Source of the DNA: Acidobacteriota bacterium
Lineage (GTDB): Bacteria; Acidobacteriota; Vicinamibacteria; Vicinamibacterales; SCN-69-37
Direction of reading: 5' to 3'
Assembly: GCA_020853395.1 (NCBI GenBank)
Contig: JADYYY010000016.1
Span: 62,001-126,000, forward strand
Length of the DNA stretch: 64,000 nucleotides
This document shows, piece by piece, positions 27,370-35,915 of this stretch. The translations under genes and the position numbers were made by a program. Under the pieces are notes generated by a model, which was not told where the DNA came from, did no database searches, and saw nothing but the letters and a program-made list of their open reading frames with translations. How positions within the stretch are numbered: position 1 is the first letter of the stretch; each line of letters opens with the position of its first letter.

Positions 27370-27717
27370 CTACCGGCGCCGTCCGGCCTTTCGCTTGCCA
27401 ACCGGCTTGCGAGCCGACCGGCCTCGGGCCGGAGCCGCTTTCCGGGCGGCCTTCGCGGCCTTCCGCGGCGCGGCGGCCTTCCTCGATGCGGCCTTTCGCG
27501 GCGCGGCCTTGCTGCTCCTGGCAGCGGGCTTGGCTTTGGCTCGGCGGGCGGCGGGTCTCGCCGCCGGCGCCGCCGGCCTGGCCGGCCGGGCCTTGCGTTT
27601 CGGCGCTGACTTGCGTGCGGCTGGAGCGGGCGGTGCCGGCATCTCTGCCGGCTGCGCGGCCGCTCCTGCGTCGGTGGCCGTGTTCGTGTCGGGTCCTTCA
27701 GTCTGCTGTGTCGCCAT
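27370..27717 (-). CDS. histone-H1-like basic DNA-binding protein
   Basis: A 115-residue protein. The first 35 residues are acidic/polar (TQQTEGPDTNTATDAG). The rest is almost entirely Ala, Lys, Arg and Pro in AAPRKAA- and RKAA-type repeats, ending in KRKAGRRR. This composition matches bacterial histone-H1-like or AlgP/KAP-type nucleoid proteins, which bind DNA without sequence specificity. The ATG at 27717 is followed by a plausible hydrophilic start and preceded by TATACT. Low complexity makes homology calls weak. Confidence 0.7.
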   Translation of the reverse strand: MATQQTEGPDTNTATDAGAAAQPAEMPAPPAPAARKSAPKRKARPARPAAPAARPAARRAKAKPAARSSKAAPRKAASRKAAAPRKAAKAARKAAPARGRSARKPVGKRKAGRRR

Positions 27718-27735
27718 AGCACCTCGCGTGCGCAG

Positions 27736-27741
27736 AGTATA
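27736..27741 (-). promoter_or_regulatory. -10-like TATACT for histone-like gene
   Basis: Minus-strand TATACT, 18 nt before the ATG at 27717, predicts a leader of about 10 nt. Confidence 0.4.
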
Positions 27742-27781
27742 GAGGAAGTGCGATGCCGTCGTGAGACGATAAGCGCCGATC

Positions 27782-28549
27782 ATGACCAACTTCCTCGATC
27801 TCCATGGGCGCATCGCGCTCGTCACCGGCGCGTCGTCCGGGATCGGCGCCGCGACGGCGCTCGTGCTGGCGGATCTCGGCGCCGCGGTGGCGATTGGCTA
27901 CTACCGCAACGACGCCGGCGCGGTGGCGACGCGCGATCGCATCGTCGCCGCTCACGGGCGATCGGTGGCGTTCAAGGCCGACCTGCGGCGAACCGACGAC
28001 GTGCGGGCGCTCGTGGACGAGACGACGGCCGTGCTCGGCCCGATCGACATCCTCGTGAACAACGCAGGATCGCTCGTCGTCCGGCAGCGGCTCGCCGATC
28101 TGACCGAGGAGCGCGTCGACGAGGTGCTCGCGCTCAATCTCAAGAGCGCGATGTTCGCGTCGCAAGCCGTCGTGCCGTCGATGGCCGCGCGGCGTCGCGG
28201 CGCCATCGTCAACGTGGCGTCGATCGCCGGCCAGAGCGGCGGCGGGCCGGGCGCCGGCGCGTATGCGGCCGCCAAAGCCGCGTTATCGGCCCACACCAAG
28301 TCGCTCGCCCGCGAGCTGGCGCCGCAGGGGATTCGCGTGAACGCCGTCGCGCCGGGCGTGATCGACACGCCCTTCCACGAGACGTTCTCGACGCCGGACG
28401 CGATGCGCGCGTTCGTCGCGAACATCCCGATGGGCCGGATCGGCACCGCCATGGAGTGCGCGACCGTCATCGCGTTTCTCGCGTCCGACGCCGCGAGCTT
28501 CGTCACGGGCACGACGGTCGACGTGAATGGAGGACAACTGATGAGGTGA
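27782..28549 (+). CDS. short-chain dehydrogenase/reductase
   Basis: A 255-residue classical SDR. The coenzyme loop is TGASSGIG, with NNAG at the expected distance. The catalytic serine lies in NVASIAGQSGG, and the catalytic Tyr and Lys in AYAAAKAAL. The C-terminal GTTVDVNGGQLMR is typical of the FabG-like group. An Asn/Tyr-rich segment after beta-2 (GYYRNDAGAV) suggests NADPH preference. Substrate not inferable. The gene is directly followed by the long purine repeat. Confidence 0.9.
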   Translation: MTNFLDLHGRIALVTGASSGIGAATALVLADLGAAVAIGYYRNDAGAVATRDRIVAAHGRSVAFKADLRRTDDVRALVDETTAVLGPIDILVNNAGSLVVRQRLADLTEERVDEVLALNLKSAMFASQAVVPSMAARRRGAIVNVASIAGQSGGGPGAGAYAAAKAALSAHTKSLARELAPQGIRVNAVAPGVIDTPFHETFSTPDAMRAFVANIPMGRIGTAMECATVIAFLASDAASFVTGTTVDVNGGQLMR

Positions 28550-28562
28550 GAAGAGACCTGTC

Positions 28563-28735
28563 AGGGCAAAGGGCAGAGGGCAAAGGGCGAAGGTAAAGGG
28601 GGAAGGGAAAAGGAAGGGAAGAAGGGAAAAGGGAAAAGGCAGGGCAGAGGGAAGAGGGCAAAGGACGAAGGCAGGGCAGAGGACGAAGGCAGGGCAGAGG
28701 GCGAAGGCAGGGCAGAGGGCAGAGGTAAGGCAGGC
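28563..28735 (+). repeat. long purine-rich AGGGCA-type repeat array
   Basis: About 170 bp of nearly uninterrupted purines starting 14 bases after the SDR stop. The proximal part repeats AGGGCAAAGGGCAGAGGGCAA. The distal part is an imperfect array of GGACGAAGGCAGGGCAGA-like 14-18-bp units (about five copies from 28665). Same family as 961-1042. It ends 2 bp before the stop of the four-helix-bundle gene on the opposite strand. Confidence 0.85.
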
Positions 28736-28737
28736 GC

Positions 28738-29112
28738 CTAGCGTTCGCGCAGCCGGCGGACCGACGTGGTGAGCATGGCTACGAACTCGCGGGCCTCGGT
28801 TATGAGTGGCTCGACATCGGATGTCAGGGCTGGTCTCGTGGCGGCGATCAGGCGCAGCCAGTACAGCGTTTCGCGGGATTCACGCAGGGCGATGGCGTAC
28901 TTCGTGGCCATGTCGCGCCGGCTGAAGGCGACCTGGCCTTCCTCGATGTTCGCGCCGATCGACGCGGCGGCTCGGAAGGATTGACGGGCCATGTGGGCCA
29001 GATCGTCATCTCCATGCCTGGCCGTCATCTGCCGGCACAGGTTCGAGACGCCCACCGAGAAGTTGAACGCCCGCCCCGCCAGGTCCTGCCTCGTCCGCTC
29101 CGCCACGCCCAC
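28738..29112 (-). CDS. four-helix-bundle protein (23S rRNA intervening-sequence type)
   Basis: A 124-residue all-helical protein with the family signature SFRAAASIGANIEEGQVAFSRRDMATKY and the following ALRESRETLYWLRL. This is the small four-helix-bundle family first noticed as ORFs inside 23S rRNA intervening sequences and now found scattered singly in many genomes. Function is unknown. Here it is not in an rRNA gene but is flanked by purine AGGGCAAAGGGC repeat tracts on both sides, in opposite orientations. That is unusual and suggests insertion as a unit. Confidence 0.88.
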   Translation of the reverse strand: MGVAERTRQDLAGRAFNFSVGVSNLCRQMTARHGDDDLAHMARQSFRAAASIGANIEEGQVAFSRRDMATKYAIALRESRETLYWLRLIAATRPALTSDVEPLITEAREFVAMLTTSVRRLRER

Positions 29113-29407
29113 GAGTGCGGCAGGACTCGTGCCGACGCATCTTCTCAGAGCATCCCTTCGCTGGCATCGCCGGTTGGCAATTCCTGCAAACGTTCACCGC
29201 GCGGACCATGGCAAGAACTGCGTGCGGGTCTCCCTTCCCTTTGGAGCGCGTTTCAAAACTCCCGCGGCGTGGGTGGCGCCGGACGGGGCCGTCCCGCGTG
29301 GCGCGCAGGCGACGCCCATGATCACGCGCGTCGCGCCGAGCACCACGTGGGGCTGTCCGGCGACAGGCCCCGCGCGCGCCGAGTGTTGAAACACCCGCCC
29401 TTTGCCC
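29113..29407. other. 295-bp gap with no recognised gene
   Basis: Upstream of the four-helix-bundle gene and downstream of the 29408-30559 gene. Short frames exist on both strands but none has a ribosome-binding site or recognisable motif. Bases 29396-29407 on the minus strand read AAGGGCAAAGGGCGGG just after the neighbouring stop codon, a fragment of the purine repeat family. The rest may be degraded sequence associated with that element. Confidence 0.5.
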
Positions 29408-30559
29408 TTACATCATGCCTTCCTTCACACAGCCGTTGACGAAGGCGGCGCGGGCGGCGGCCGGCGAATCGATCACCTTGTAGAACTCCTCGAGGTAGGC
29501 CTTCGACTGGGACCGTGACGCGTCGTTGAATTCCGCCTGCTGATCGTAGAGCGCCATGATCGCGGGGCGGGCGGTGCGGAATCGCTCGAAGTAGGGCGCA
29601 AGCTCCTCGAGCGGCCGGCACGGACCTCGATAGACGCGCTCCCGGACGGATCGGTGGTGGAACACCGTCCGATCCACCACGGCGTAGATCGTGTTGACGA
29701 GGCCCGAGTAGTCGAAATCGTAGGGCACCGGGAAGCGGCGGCCGTCGGGACGCTCCACGACGTCGACGTTGTGAAGCCCATAGAGCGACACGTCGGTGTT
29801 GCCGATCATGTACTCGAAGAGCGCGACGAGCGTGAAGTAGTCCTGGTCCACGTGCCGGAAGCGGAGCCCGCGGTCCTGCCACACCCGTCCGCCCAGCCGC
29901 CGAGCCACGTCGTCATCGTCCTCGAGGAAGAGCCCCAGGCGCGTGGCGATCGGCTTGCCGGTGGCGCCTTCGACGTAGGTGCCCCGCGCCAGCCGCGCGC
30001 GGAACGACATGGGCGTGAGCACGTTGAGGACGCGGTAGACCGTGTACTCGCGGATGACGTACTGCTCGAACGTGGCGTTCGAGCGGCAGTGCGTGCCGAG
30101 CTTGATGGCGCTGTGCCCTTCGAACAGCGTGCCGGCCACCTGGTTCTTCACGAACTCCAGGCGAAGCGGGGAGAAGTCGCAGAGCTTCGGGTTCCGCCGC
30201 GAGTGACCGCGCCCGCGAACCCGCACCGGCATGGACTTCGGCGTGCCGTCGGCGTCGGTGAAGGTGAGCGTGCCGGGGAACGTCTGCGTGCTGGCCGGGT
30301 TGCGATCGCGATCGACGGCGCGGAAGTCCGTCGTCAGCGTGAACTCGAGCGTGCGGCTGTCCTGGAACAGCCGGCGCCGCTCCGCGTCCACGCGCCGCGC
30401 GTTGAGTGTCTCGGCGCTCGGCCATGCCGGCGGACCGGCTGGCTTGGCGGCCGCCGGCGCGTTCGACCCGGCCGGCGCCGGCGCCTGCGTCGCTGCGGGC
30501 ACTTGGCCCATCGTCAGCGCGACAGTCAGCAGTCCGAACGTGGCAATCCACGGTCGCAT
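29408..30559 (-). CDS. exported conserved protein, CotH-like
   Basis: A 383-residue exported protein with a signal peptide (cleavage near PAATQ) and an Ala/Pro linker to about residue 50. The ordered part has an RVRGRGHSRRNPKLCDF block, SAIKLGTHC, FLEDDDDVARRLGG and VPYDFDYSGLVN. These look like the nucleotide/metal regions of atypical CotH-type kinases (a conserved DFD-like end), but I cannot match it confidently. Two Met codons precede the TAA stop, which merges into the purine repeat. It follows the phosphatase gene by 12 nt on the same strand, so the two are probably co-transcribed. Function unknown. Confidence 0.6.
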   Translation of the reverse strand: MRPWIATFGLLTVALTMGQVPAATQAPAPAGSNAPAAAKPAGPPAWPSAETLNARRVDAERRRLFQDSRTLEFTLTTDFRAVDRDRNPASTQTFPGTLTFTDADGTPKSMPVRVRGRGHSRRNPKLCDFSPLRLEFVKNQVAGTLFEGHSAIKLGTHCRSNATFEQYVIREYTVYRVLNVLTPMSFRARLARGTYVEGATGKPIATRLGLFLEDDDDVARRLGGRVWQDRGLRFRHVDQDYFTLVALFEYMIGNTDVSLYGLHNVDVVERPDGRRFPVPYDFDYSGLVNTIYAVVDRTVFHHRSVRERVYRGPCRPLEELAPYFERFRTARPAIMALYDQQAEFNDASRSQSKAYLEEFYKVIDSPAAARAAFVNGCVKEGMM

Positions 30560-30571
30560 GCGTCCTCCTGG

Positions 30572-31600
30572 TCAGCGGGCGGCAGCCGCCGCGGGTACGG
30601 GGAGCGGCGGAAGACGGCCGAGCAGCTCGCGGCCTTGCGGATAGATGGCCGTCGCAGCGTCGCCGACGAGCTCCAACGCGGACGGCCGGCCCGTCGGTAC
30701 GTACTCGGGCTGCATGCCCGTGTCGATGACGAACACGCGGCCGCCGAACTTCACGGCGATCCGGCCCGACTCCTGCGGCGTGTGCGCGACGACCATCGCG
30801 CGCGCCTGCTGTCCCGCGAGGATGGCGTCGACCTCCGGCGCGAAGGTGTCCGGCCCTTGCGCGAGACCCCGGTACCAGAGCGGGCCGTCCGATCGCATCG
30901 ACCACGCTTCTGCCGGGTTCGCCGTCGTCGCCGCCATGTCGTCGGTGATGTCGCGGCGAATCCTGTCGTTGATCTCGCCGCAGGAGAGGGCGGCATCGGC
31001 CGGGCTGATCCCGCCGTGCACGAAGACGACGTCGTTGATGCGCACGACGGCGTTCAGCCGGCGCAGATAAGCCCCGTACGTCTCCCTCGCGCCGAACGCG
31101 CGGATCATCTCGAGCGCGCCGAGCGGCTGGCTGGCGAAGTGTTTCTTGAGCTGCGGATCCTCCACCGCGTCCACGAACTCGGCGCGGAGCGCGGCGGACG
31201 ATCGGGTCGCGAACGCCTGGTACTCGCCTGCCGTCGTGTAGCGGTAGTCGCCGACGAGCCGCATCACCTCGTGATTGCCGAGCAGCACGTGTACCCGGCC
31301 GCCGGCCGAGGAGGCCTCGCCCTCGAGCCGCCGGTACAGATCGAGGACGCGCCTCGAGTCCGGGCCACGGTCGACGACGTCGCCGACCTGGACGAGATGC
31401 GTCTTGCCACCCGACCATCGCAGGCGATCGGTGACGACACCCGCGGTGCGCAGGATCTGGACGAGCTGGTCGTAGGCGCCGTGCACGTCGCCGATCGCGA
31501 CCACGCGCTGGACGCCGGTGAATTCACACTCCGGGCCGCGCGCCGCCGAGGCTGCCTGGAGCAGGCTGGCGAGCGCGGCCACGACAACGAGTCGCCGCAT
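30572..31600 (-). CDS. exported calcineurin-like phosphoesterase (Shewanella-like phosphatase type)
   Basis: A 342-residue protein with a signal peptide and all metallophosphatase motifs: GDVHGAYDQL, GDVVDRGPDSRR, GNHEVMR, VFVHGGISP and VVAHTPQ. The spacing and the C-terminal FVIDTGM match the Shewanella-like/bacterial PPP-type protein phosphatases, which in bacteria are often periplasmic. Likely a phosphoserine/threonine or phosphotyrosine phosphatase. It is the first gene of a probable two-gene unit with the CotH-like gene. Confidence 0.87.
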   Translation of the reverse strand: MRRLVVVAALASLLQAASAARGPECEFTGVQRVVAIGDVHGAYDQLVQILRTAGVVTDRLRWSGGKTHLVQVGDVVDRGPDSRRVLDLYRRLEGEASSAGGRVHVLLGNHEVMRLVGDYRYTTAGEYQAFATRSSAALRAEFVDAVEDPQLKKHFASQPLGALEMIRAFGARETYGAYLRRLNAVVRINDVVFVHGGISPADAALSCGEINDRIRRDITDDMAATTANPAEAWSMRSDGPLWYRGLAQGPDTFAPEVDAILAGQQARAMVVAHTPQESGRIAVKFGGRVFVIDTGMQPEYVPTGRPSALELVGDAATAIYPQGRELLGRLPPLPVPAAAAAR

Positions 31601-31612
31601 GGGAACGGTCTG

Positions 31613-31618
31613 ATTCTA
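31613..31618 (-). promoter_or_regulatory. -10-like TAGAAT for phosphoesterase gene
   Basis: Minus-strand TAGAAT (within TATAGAAT) sits 12 nt before the ATG at 31600, predicting a leader of about 5 nt. Confidence 0.45.
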
Positions 31619-31765
31619 TACGGACTGCGCGCGCCGCCGTCCGATCCGAGCCGTGCCATGGTGCGCAGCCCGCGTCGCCCACACCCGCGCCGGCACCGTC
31701 ACGTCGAGACATGCCGCGCCACGACGTTCGGCGGCAGGACGTGGGCGGATGCGATTCCATTGGCT

Positions 31766-31771
31766 TAGACT
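31766..31771 (+). promoter_or_regulatory. -10-like TAGACT for VWFA-protein gene
   Basis: TAGACT is 20 nt before the ATG at 31792, with GGAGA in the short predicted leader. Confidence 0.4.
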
Positions 31772-31791
31772 GGAGACACACGAGACACGCG

Positions 31792-33816
31792 ATGCGGCGG
31801 TTGGTGACACCGGCGGCGGTTCTGACAGCGGGCCTGGCGTGCAGCGTCGTCCTGCTCGCGCGGCAGGGCCAGGACGACGTGCAGACGTTCCGGACGGGCG
31901 TCGATCTGATCCGGCTCGACGTGTCGGTGCTCGACAAGGCGCGCCGGCCGGTGCGCGGCCTCGCCGCCGGCGACTTCACGGTGCTCGAGAACGGCCGTCC
32001 CCAGCGCATCGTGGCCGTGACGGAGGTGAACGCCGACGAGCAGGCGGCGCAGACGAGCGCCTGGATCCGCCACACCGTGCGCGACGTCACCGGCAACGAC
32101 CTCGCCGATCAGCTCGACGGCGGGCGCGCGCTCGCCATCGTGCTCGATGAGGCGAACATCCCGATCGACAGCGCGATGCAGGTCGCCACGCGCGACGTCG
32201 CGCGGCACATCGTCGACGTGCTCGGGCCGACCGATCTCGCCGCGATCGTCTTTCCGCTGAATCCCGGCAAGACGCAGGACTTCACGAACGACCGCCAGAA
32301 GCTCTACGACGCCATCGACAGGTTCAAGGCGGAGCAGCGGCAGTACGAATGGCTCGACCCAGACACCGTCGGCCCCAGGCAGGGGGACATGCGCCGGTAC
32401 AGCTCGCTGCTGAACGTGGACCCCTGCCTGCGCGAGCGTCCGGCGGTGCCGGCGCTGCGCGCCGTCACGTCGCGCCTCGCCACGGTGCCGAACCAGCGCA
32501 AGGCGGTCTTCTTCGTGAGCGTGGGCGTGCCGCTCCCGTTCTCGTCCGGCCGCTCACGGTGTCAGAGCCTGCTCTACGACGAGCTGCGGGCGACCTACCG
32601 CGAGGCGCAACGGGCGAACGTCAACATCAACACGATCGATCCGGGCGCCGGCCGTGCGTTCGCGGACCTGCTCCAGGAATCGCGCGTCGTGAACGGGCGC
32701 ATGACGCAGGCGGCCGACACCTTCAGCGCGCACATGCAGGTCGAGCTGCGGCACGACTTCCTCGAGACCGCCGCGTCCCAGACGGGCGGACGAGCCGTGG
32801 CGAGCTCCGAGACGGTCCGGGAGGAGATCGACCAGATCTTCGCCGAGAACGCGTCGTACTACCTCGTCGGCTACGAGACCTCGAACGCCGAGCCCGACGG
32901 CAAGTTCCGGCGTGTCGAGGTCAAGGTCAACGCGCGCGACGACGTCAGCGTGCGGGCGAGCGGCGGCTACTGGGCGCCGGACAAGCAGCGTCCGGTGGCG
33001 AACGAGCGCCGCGAGGCGCCCTCGTCGAACCCCTTGAACGTCGCCGGGCTCCCCAACCCGCAGGGGCTCGTGCTGCGCGTCGCGGTCCATCCGGTTGCCC
33101 GGGTGGCGGCCGCCGCGCGGCGCAACGACATCGAGGTCGCGGCGGTCGTGAGCGTGCGAGTGCCGGCGCCGCGCCAGCCGTTGCCCGAGACGCTGACGCT
33201 CGTTCGGACCATCGCCGACAGCCAGGGACGCACGACCCAGCCGGTCCAGGAAGTCCGCACGCTCACGCTGGAGCCGCTGGCCGGCGATACGGTGCGCTAC
33301 GAAGTCTGGTCGCGCTTCGCGCTGCCTCCCGGACACTACGAGGTCAGGTTCAACGCGGCGAGCAAGGTCGCCGACAGCAGCGGATCGGTCTACGTTCCGC
33401 TCGACGTTCCCGATCTGTCGCGCAACGGCATCATCATGTCGAGCGTCGTCCTTGGCACCGATGCCGCGGAGCCGCGCGCGGACCCGTTCGGCAGCGTCAT
33501 CCCGATCGTGCCGACCGCCCAGCGCGAGTTCGCCGCGACCGATCGCGTCCGGACGTTCCTCCGCGTGTTCCAGGGAGGCACGACGCCGCTCGGCCCCGTG
33601 ACGATCGACACGCGCCTCGTCGGCGCCGACGATCGGGCCGGCGTCAGGACGACCGAGACGATCCCCGCCGACCGATTCGACGCGGGCCGTTCGGCGACGT
33701 TCGCCGGCGACGTGCCGCTGAACGGGCTTCCGGCCGGCATGTACCTGATGAGCGTGACGGCCACGCTCGAAGGCGGCCGCAGCACGCGGCGCGACGTCGT
33801 CTTCCGCGTGCGATGA
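31792..33816 (+). CDS. VWFA-related acidobacterial exported protein
   Basis: A 674-residue exported protein of the VWFA-related acidobacterial family. After the signal, TFRTGVDLIRLDVSVLDK and GLAAGDFTVLENGRPQ form the conserved N-terminal module. A von Willebrand A-like domain follows with LADQLDGGRALAIVLDEA and QRKAVFFVSVG. Next comes YYLVGYETSNAEPDGKFRRVEVKV, a signature near the end of the VWA region. The C-terminal half is beta-rich. The metal-site DxSxS is not preserved. Members are abundant in Acidobacteriota and of unknown function. It overlaps the following serine hydrolase gene by 4 nt. Confidence 0.85.
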   Translation: MRRLVTPAAVLTAGLACSVVLLARQGQDDVQTFRTGVDLIRLDVSVLDKARRPVRGLAAGDFTVLENGRPQRIVAVTEVNADEQAAQTSAWIRHTVRDVTGNDLADQLDGGRALAIVLDEANIPIDSAMQVATRDVARHIVDVLGPTDLAAIVFPLNPGKTQDFTNDRQKLYDAIDRFKAEQRQYEWLDPDTVGPRQGDMRRYSSLLNVDPCLRERPAVPALRAVTSRLATVPNQRKAVFFVSVGVPLPFSSGRSRCQSLLYDELRATYREAQRANVNINTIDPGAGRAFADLLQESRVVNGRMTQAADTFSAHMQVELRHDFLETAASQTGGRAVASSETVREEIDQIFAENASYYLVGYETSNAEPDGKFRRVEVKVNARDDVSVRASGGYWAPDKQRPVANERREAPSSNPLNVAGLPNPQGLVLRVAVHPVARVAAAARRNDIEVAAVVSVRVPAPRQPLPETLTLVRTIADSQGRTTQPVQEVRTLTLEPLAGDTVRYEVWSRFALPPGHYEVRFNAASKVADSSGSVYVPLDVPDLSRNGIIMSSVVLGTDAAEPRADPFGSVIPIVPTAQREFAATDRVRTFLRVFQGGTTPLGPVTIDTRLVGADDRAGVRTTETIPADRFDAGRSATFAGDVPLNGLPAGMYLMSVTATLEGGRSTRRDVVFRVR

Positions 33817-34904
33817 GATCCGATCTGCTGCGACAGGGCGCGGCCGGCGCCGCCGCCAGCGTCGGCATTGCGCTGGCCGTCGGGTTCCTTCCCGTGCCGC
33901 TCCGGCCGGTCGACGTCACGACATCGGCGCCCGTGCGGGCGGCGCGCGTGCCCGTCCCGGTCGAGCAGTTGACGTTCGACGACGCGGTCGCGCGTGCGGC
34001 GGCGCTGCCGCGGCTGCGCAGCTTGCTCGTCGCCGTGGATGGCCGCCTCCTCGTCGAGCGCTATTTCCACGGCGTGAGCGCCGCGCGCTCCGCGAACATC
34101 AAGTCGGCGTCCAAGAGCGTGCTCGCCATGCTCGTCGGCATCGCCATCGATCGCGGAGAGATCGGCAGCATCGCCGATCCGGTCGGGCGGTATCTGCCGG
34201 AGTACGTCCGGGGCGCGCCCGAGAAGGCGGCCATCACGATCGAGGACCTGCTCACGATGCGGTCGGGGTTGGAGTCCACGAGCAGCCGCAACTACGGCCG
34301 CTGGGTCCAGAGCGCGAACTGGGTGAGGTTCGTCCTCGAGCGTCCGATGATCGACGAGCCCGGCGGCCGGATGATCTACAGCACCGGCAGCTCGCACGTG
34401 CTGTCGGCGATCCTGACGAAAGCCACGCGCAGCTCGACGTTCGAGTTCGCGCGCCGCACGCTGGCCGGTCCGCTCGGCATCGACCTGCCGCCGTGGCAGC
34501 GCGATCCCCAGGGCATCTATCTCGGCGGCAACGAGATGGCGATGAAGCCGCGCGACATGCTTCGCATCGGCGAGCTCGTCCTCGGCCGCGGGCGGTATCG
34601 CGGCCGCCAGGTCGTGCCCGAGGCGTGGCTCGAGACGTCGATGGTCCCGCGGACGACGTCGGCGTGGAGCGGCCGGGAGTACGGGTACGGGTGGTGGCTG
34701 CGGTCGTCGGCCGGCGTGCCGACGTCGTTCGCCTGGGGCTACGGCGGCCAGTTCATCTTCGTCCTGCCTGCCATCCGCACGGTCGTCGTCGCGACGTCGG
34801 TCACCGAGCCCGGGACCGAACGTCACGATCATCTGCAGGCGATCTACGACATGCTCGACACAGCGATCGTTCCCACCGTCGAGACGGCGTTTCCGCAGAC
34901 CTGA
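33813..34904 (+). CDS. serine hydrolase, beta-lactamase/penicillin-binding-like
   Basis: A 363-residue exported or membrane-anchored member of the class-C beta-lactamase-like serine hydrolases. The nucleophile motif is SASK (SxxK) in NIKSASKSVLAMLVG. The Tyr motif is represented by MIYSTGSSHVLS. GYGGQFIFVLP takes the place of the KTG-type strand. Homologues include esterases and DD-peptidase-like enzymes, and activity cannot be assigned. The ATG overlaps the stop of the VWFA gene (ATGA), so translation is coupled. Confidence 0.85.
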   Translation: MRSDLLRQGAAGAAASVGIALAVGFLPVPLRPVDVTTSAPVRAARVPVPVEQLTFDDAVARAAALPRLRSLLVAVDGRLLVERYFHGVSAARSANIKSASKSVLAMLVGIAIDRGEIGSIADPVGRYLPEYVRGAPEKAAITIEDLLTMRSGLESTSSRNYGRWVQSANWVRFVLERPMIDEPGGRMIYSTGSSHVLSAILTKATRSSTFEFARRTLAGPLGIDLPPWQRDPQGIYLGGNEMAMKPRDMLRIGELVLGRGRYRGRQVVPEAWLETSMVPRTTSAWSGREYGYGWWLRSSAGVPTSFAWGYGGQFIFVLPAIRTVVVATSVTEPGTERHDHLQAIYDMLDTAIVPTVETAFPQT

Positions 34905-34940
34905 GGCGGACGCAGGCGTCGGGCCGCGATGTCGGCCTTG

Positions 34941-35903
34941 CTACGCCGGAATCGCGTCGACATCGCGCCGCAAGCGCGCGGTGATGTCGTCGACGGCCGC
35001 TGCCACGCCATCGGGCACGTCGACCGCGAGCTCGGCAATCGACGCGCCCTGGCTGGCGTTGCGTGCCCCGACGATGCAGCCGGTCAAGCCGGGCGTGCGG
35101 AAGAGCACGCCGACGCACAACTGCGCGCAGCTCATGCCGTTCTCGGCCGCGAGCGCCCGGAGCTCGTCCACCGCGTCGAGGTTCCGCTGGAACCGCGCGC
35201 CCTGGTAGTCCTTGTGTTCGCCGCGCGCGTCACCGGGCGGGAACTGCTTGTCGCGGGGCCATGTGCCGAAGAGCAGGCCGCGGAAGAGCGGCGAGTACAC
35301 GATGGCGCCGACGTTGTGCTTCGCGCACCAGGGCAGTTGGGCGGAGCCCACGGCGGGACGGAGCAGGTTGTAGGGCGCCTGGAGCGAGTGCAGCGGCACG
35401 CCCGTGGCGAGCCACTCGTCGAGCTGGGCGACGGAGTAGTTGCAGACGCCGATCGCCCGGATCTTGCCAGCGGTGAGCAGCGTCTCGCAGGCTCCGGCCG
35501 TTTCGGCGATGTCCTGCGGCGCCGGCCAGTGGATCTGGAAGAGATCGATGCAGTCGACGCCGAGCCGCTTCAGGCTCGCGTCGCACTCGGCCAGCACGTC
35601 GCTCCGAGAGGCCGATCGCCGCCGGATCGAGCTGTCGTCCCCCTCGCCGTACTTCGTGAACACGAGGGGCCGCTTCGAGGCCGGAAGCTGCTGGATGGCG
35701 CGACCGACCACCCGTTCGGAGTGGCCCGAGCCGTAGATGGGCGCCGTGTCGATCCAGTTGATGCCGTGATCGATAGCCGCATGGATGGCCTCGACGCTCT
35801 GCTGGTCGTCCTGCCCGCCCCACATCCATCCGCCGATCGCCCAACTGCCGAGGCCGATCCGCGTGATCTCCAGTCCCGACGTGCCCAGGGGATATCGTGT
35901 CAT
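34941..35903 (-). CDS. aldo/keto reductase
   Basis: A 320-residue NAD(P)H-dependent (alpha/beta)8 reductase. The N-terminus has GTSGLEITRIGLGSWAIGG. The catalytic Asp/Tyr pair lies in NWIDTAPIYGSGHSERVVG, the Lys in RPLVFTKYGEG, and the His in DLFQIHWPAP. It belongs to the YajO/Tas-like group acting on small aldehydes or sugars. GAGAAT lies 6 nt before the ATG, a weak leaderless-type arrangement. It sits head to tail with the following esterase and a second aldo/keto reductase, all on the minus strand but apparently with separate promoters. Confidence 0.9.
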   Translation of the reverse strand: MTRYPLGTSGLEITRIGLGSWAIGGWMWGGQDDQQSVEAIHAAIDHGINWIDTAPIYGSGHSERVVGRAIQQLPASKRPLVFTKYGEGDDSSIRRRSASRSDVLAECDASLKRLGVDCIDLFQIHWPAPQDIAETAGACETLLTAGKIRAIGVCNYSVAQLDEWLATGVPLHSLQAPYNLLRPAVGSAQLPWCAKHNVGAIVYSPLFRGLLFGTWPRDKQFPPGDARGEHKDYQGARFQRNLDAVDELRALAAENGMSCAQLCVGVLFRTPGLTGCIVGARNASQGASIAELAVDVPDGVAAAVDDITARLRRDVDAIPA

Positions 35904-35915
35904 CCGGCTATTCTC

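Noticed and set aside
28563..28735. Repeat array that could suggest CRISPR
   Set aside because: Units are variable-length purine motifs with no constant repeat/spacer alternation and no cas genes nearby.
29113..29407. Short ORFs in the gap beside the four-helix-bundle gene
   Set aside because: Frames on both strands lack ribosome-binding sites and recognisable motifs.
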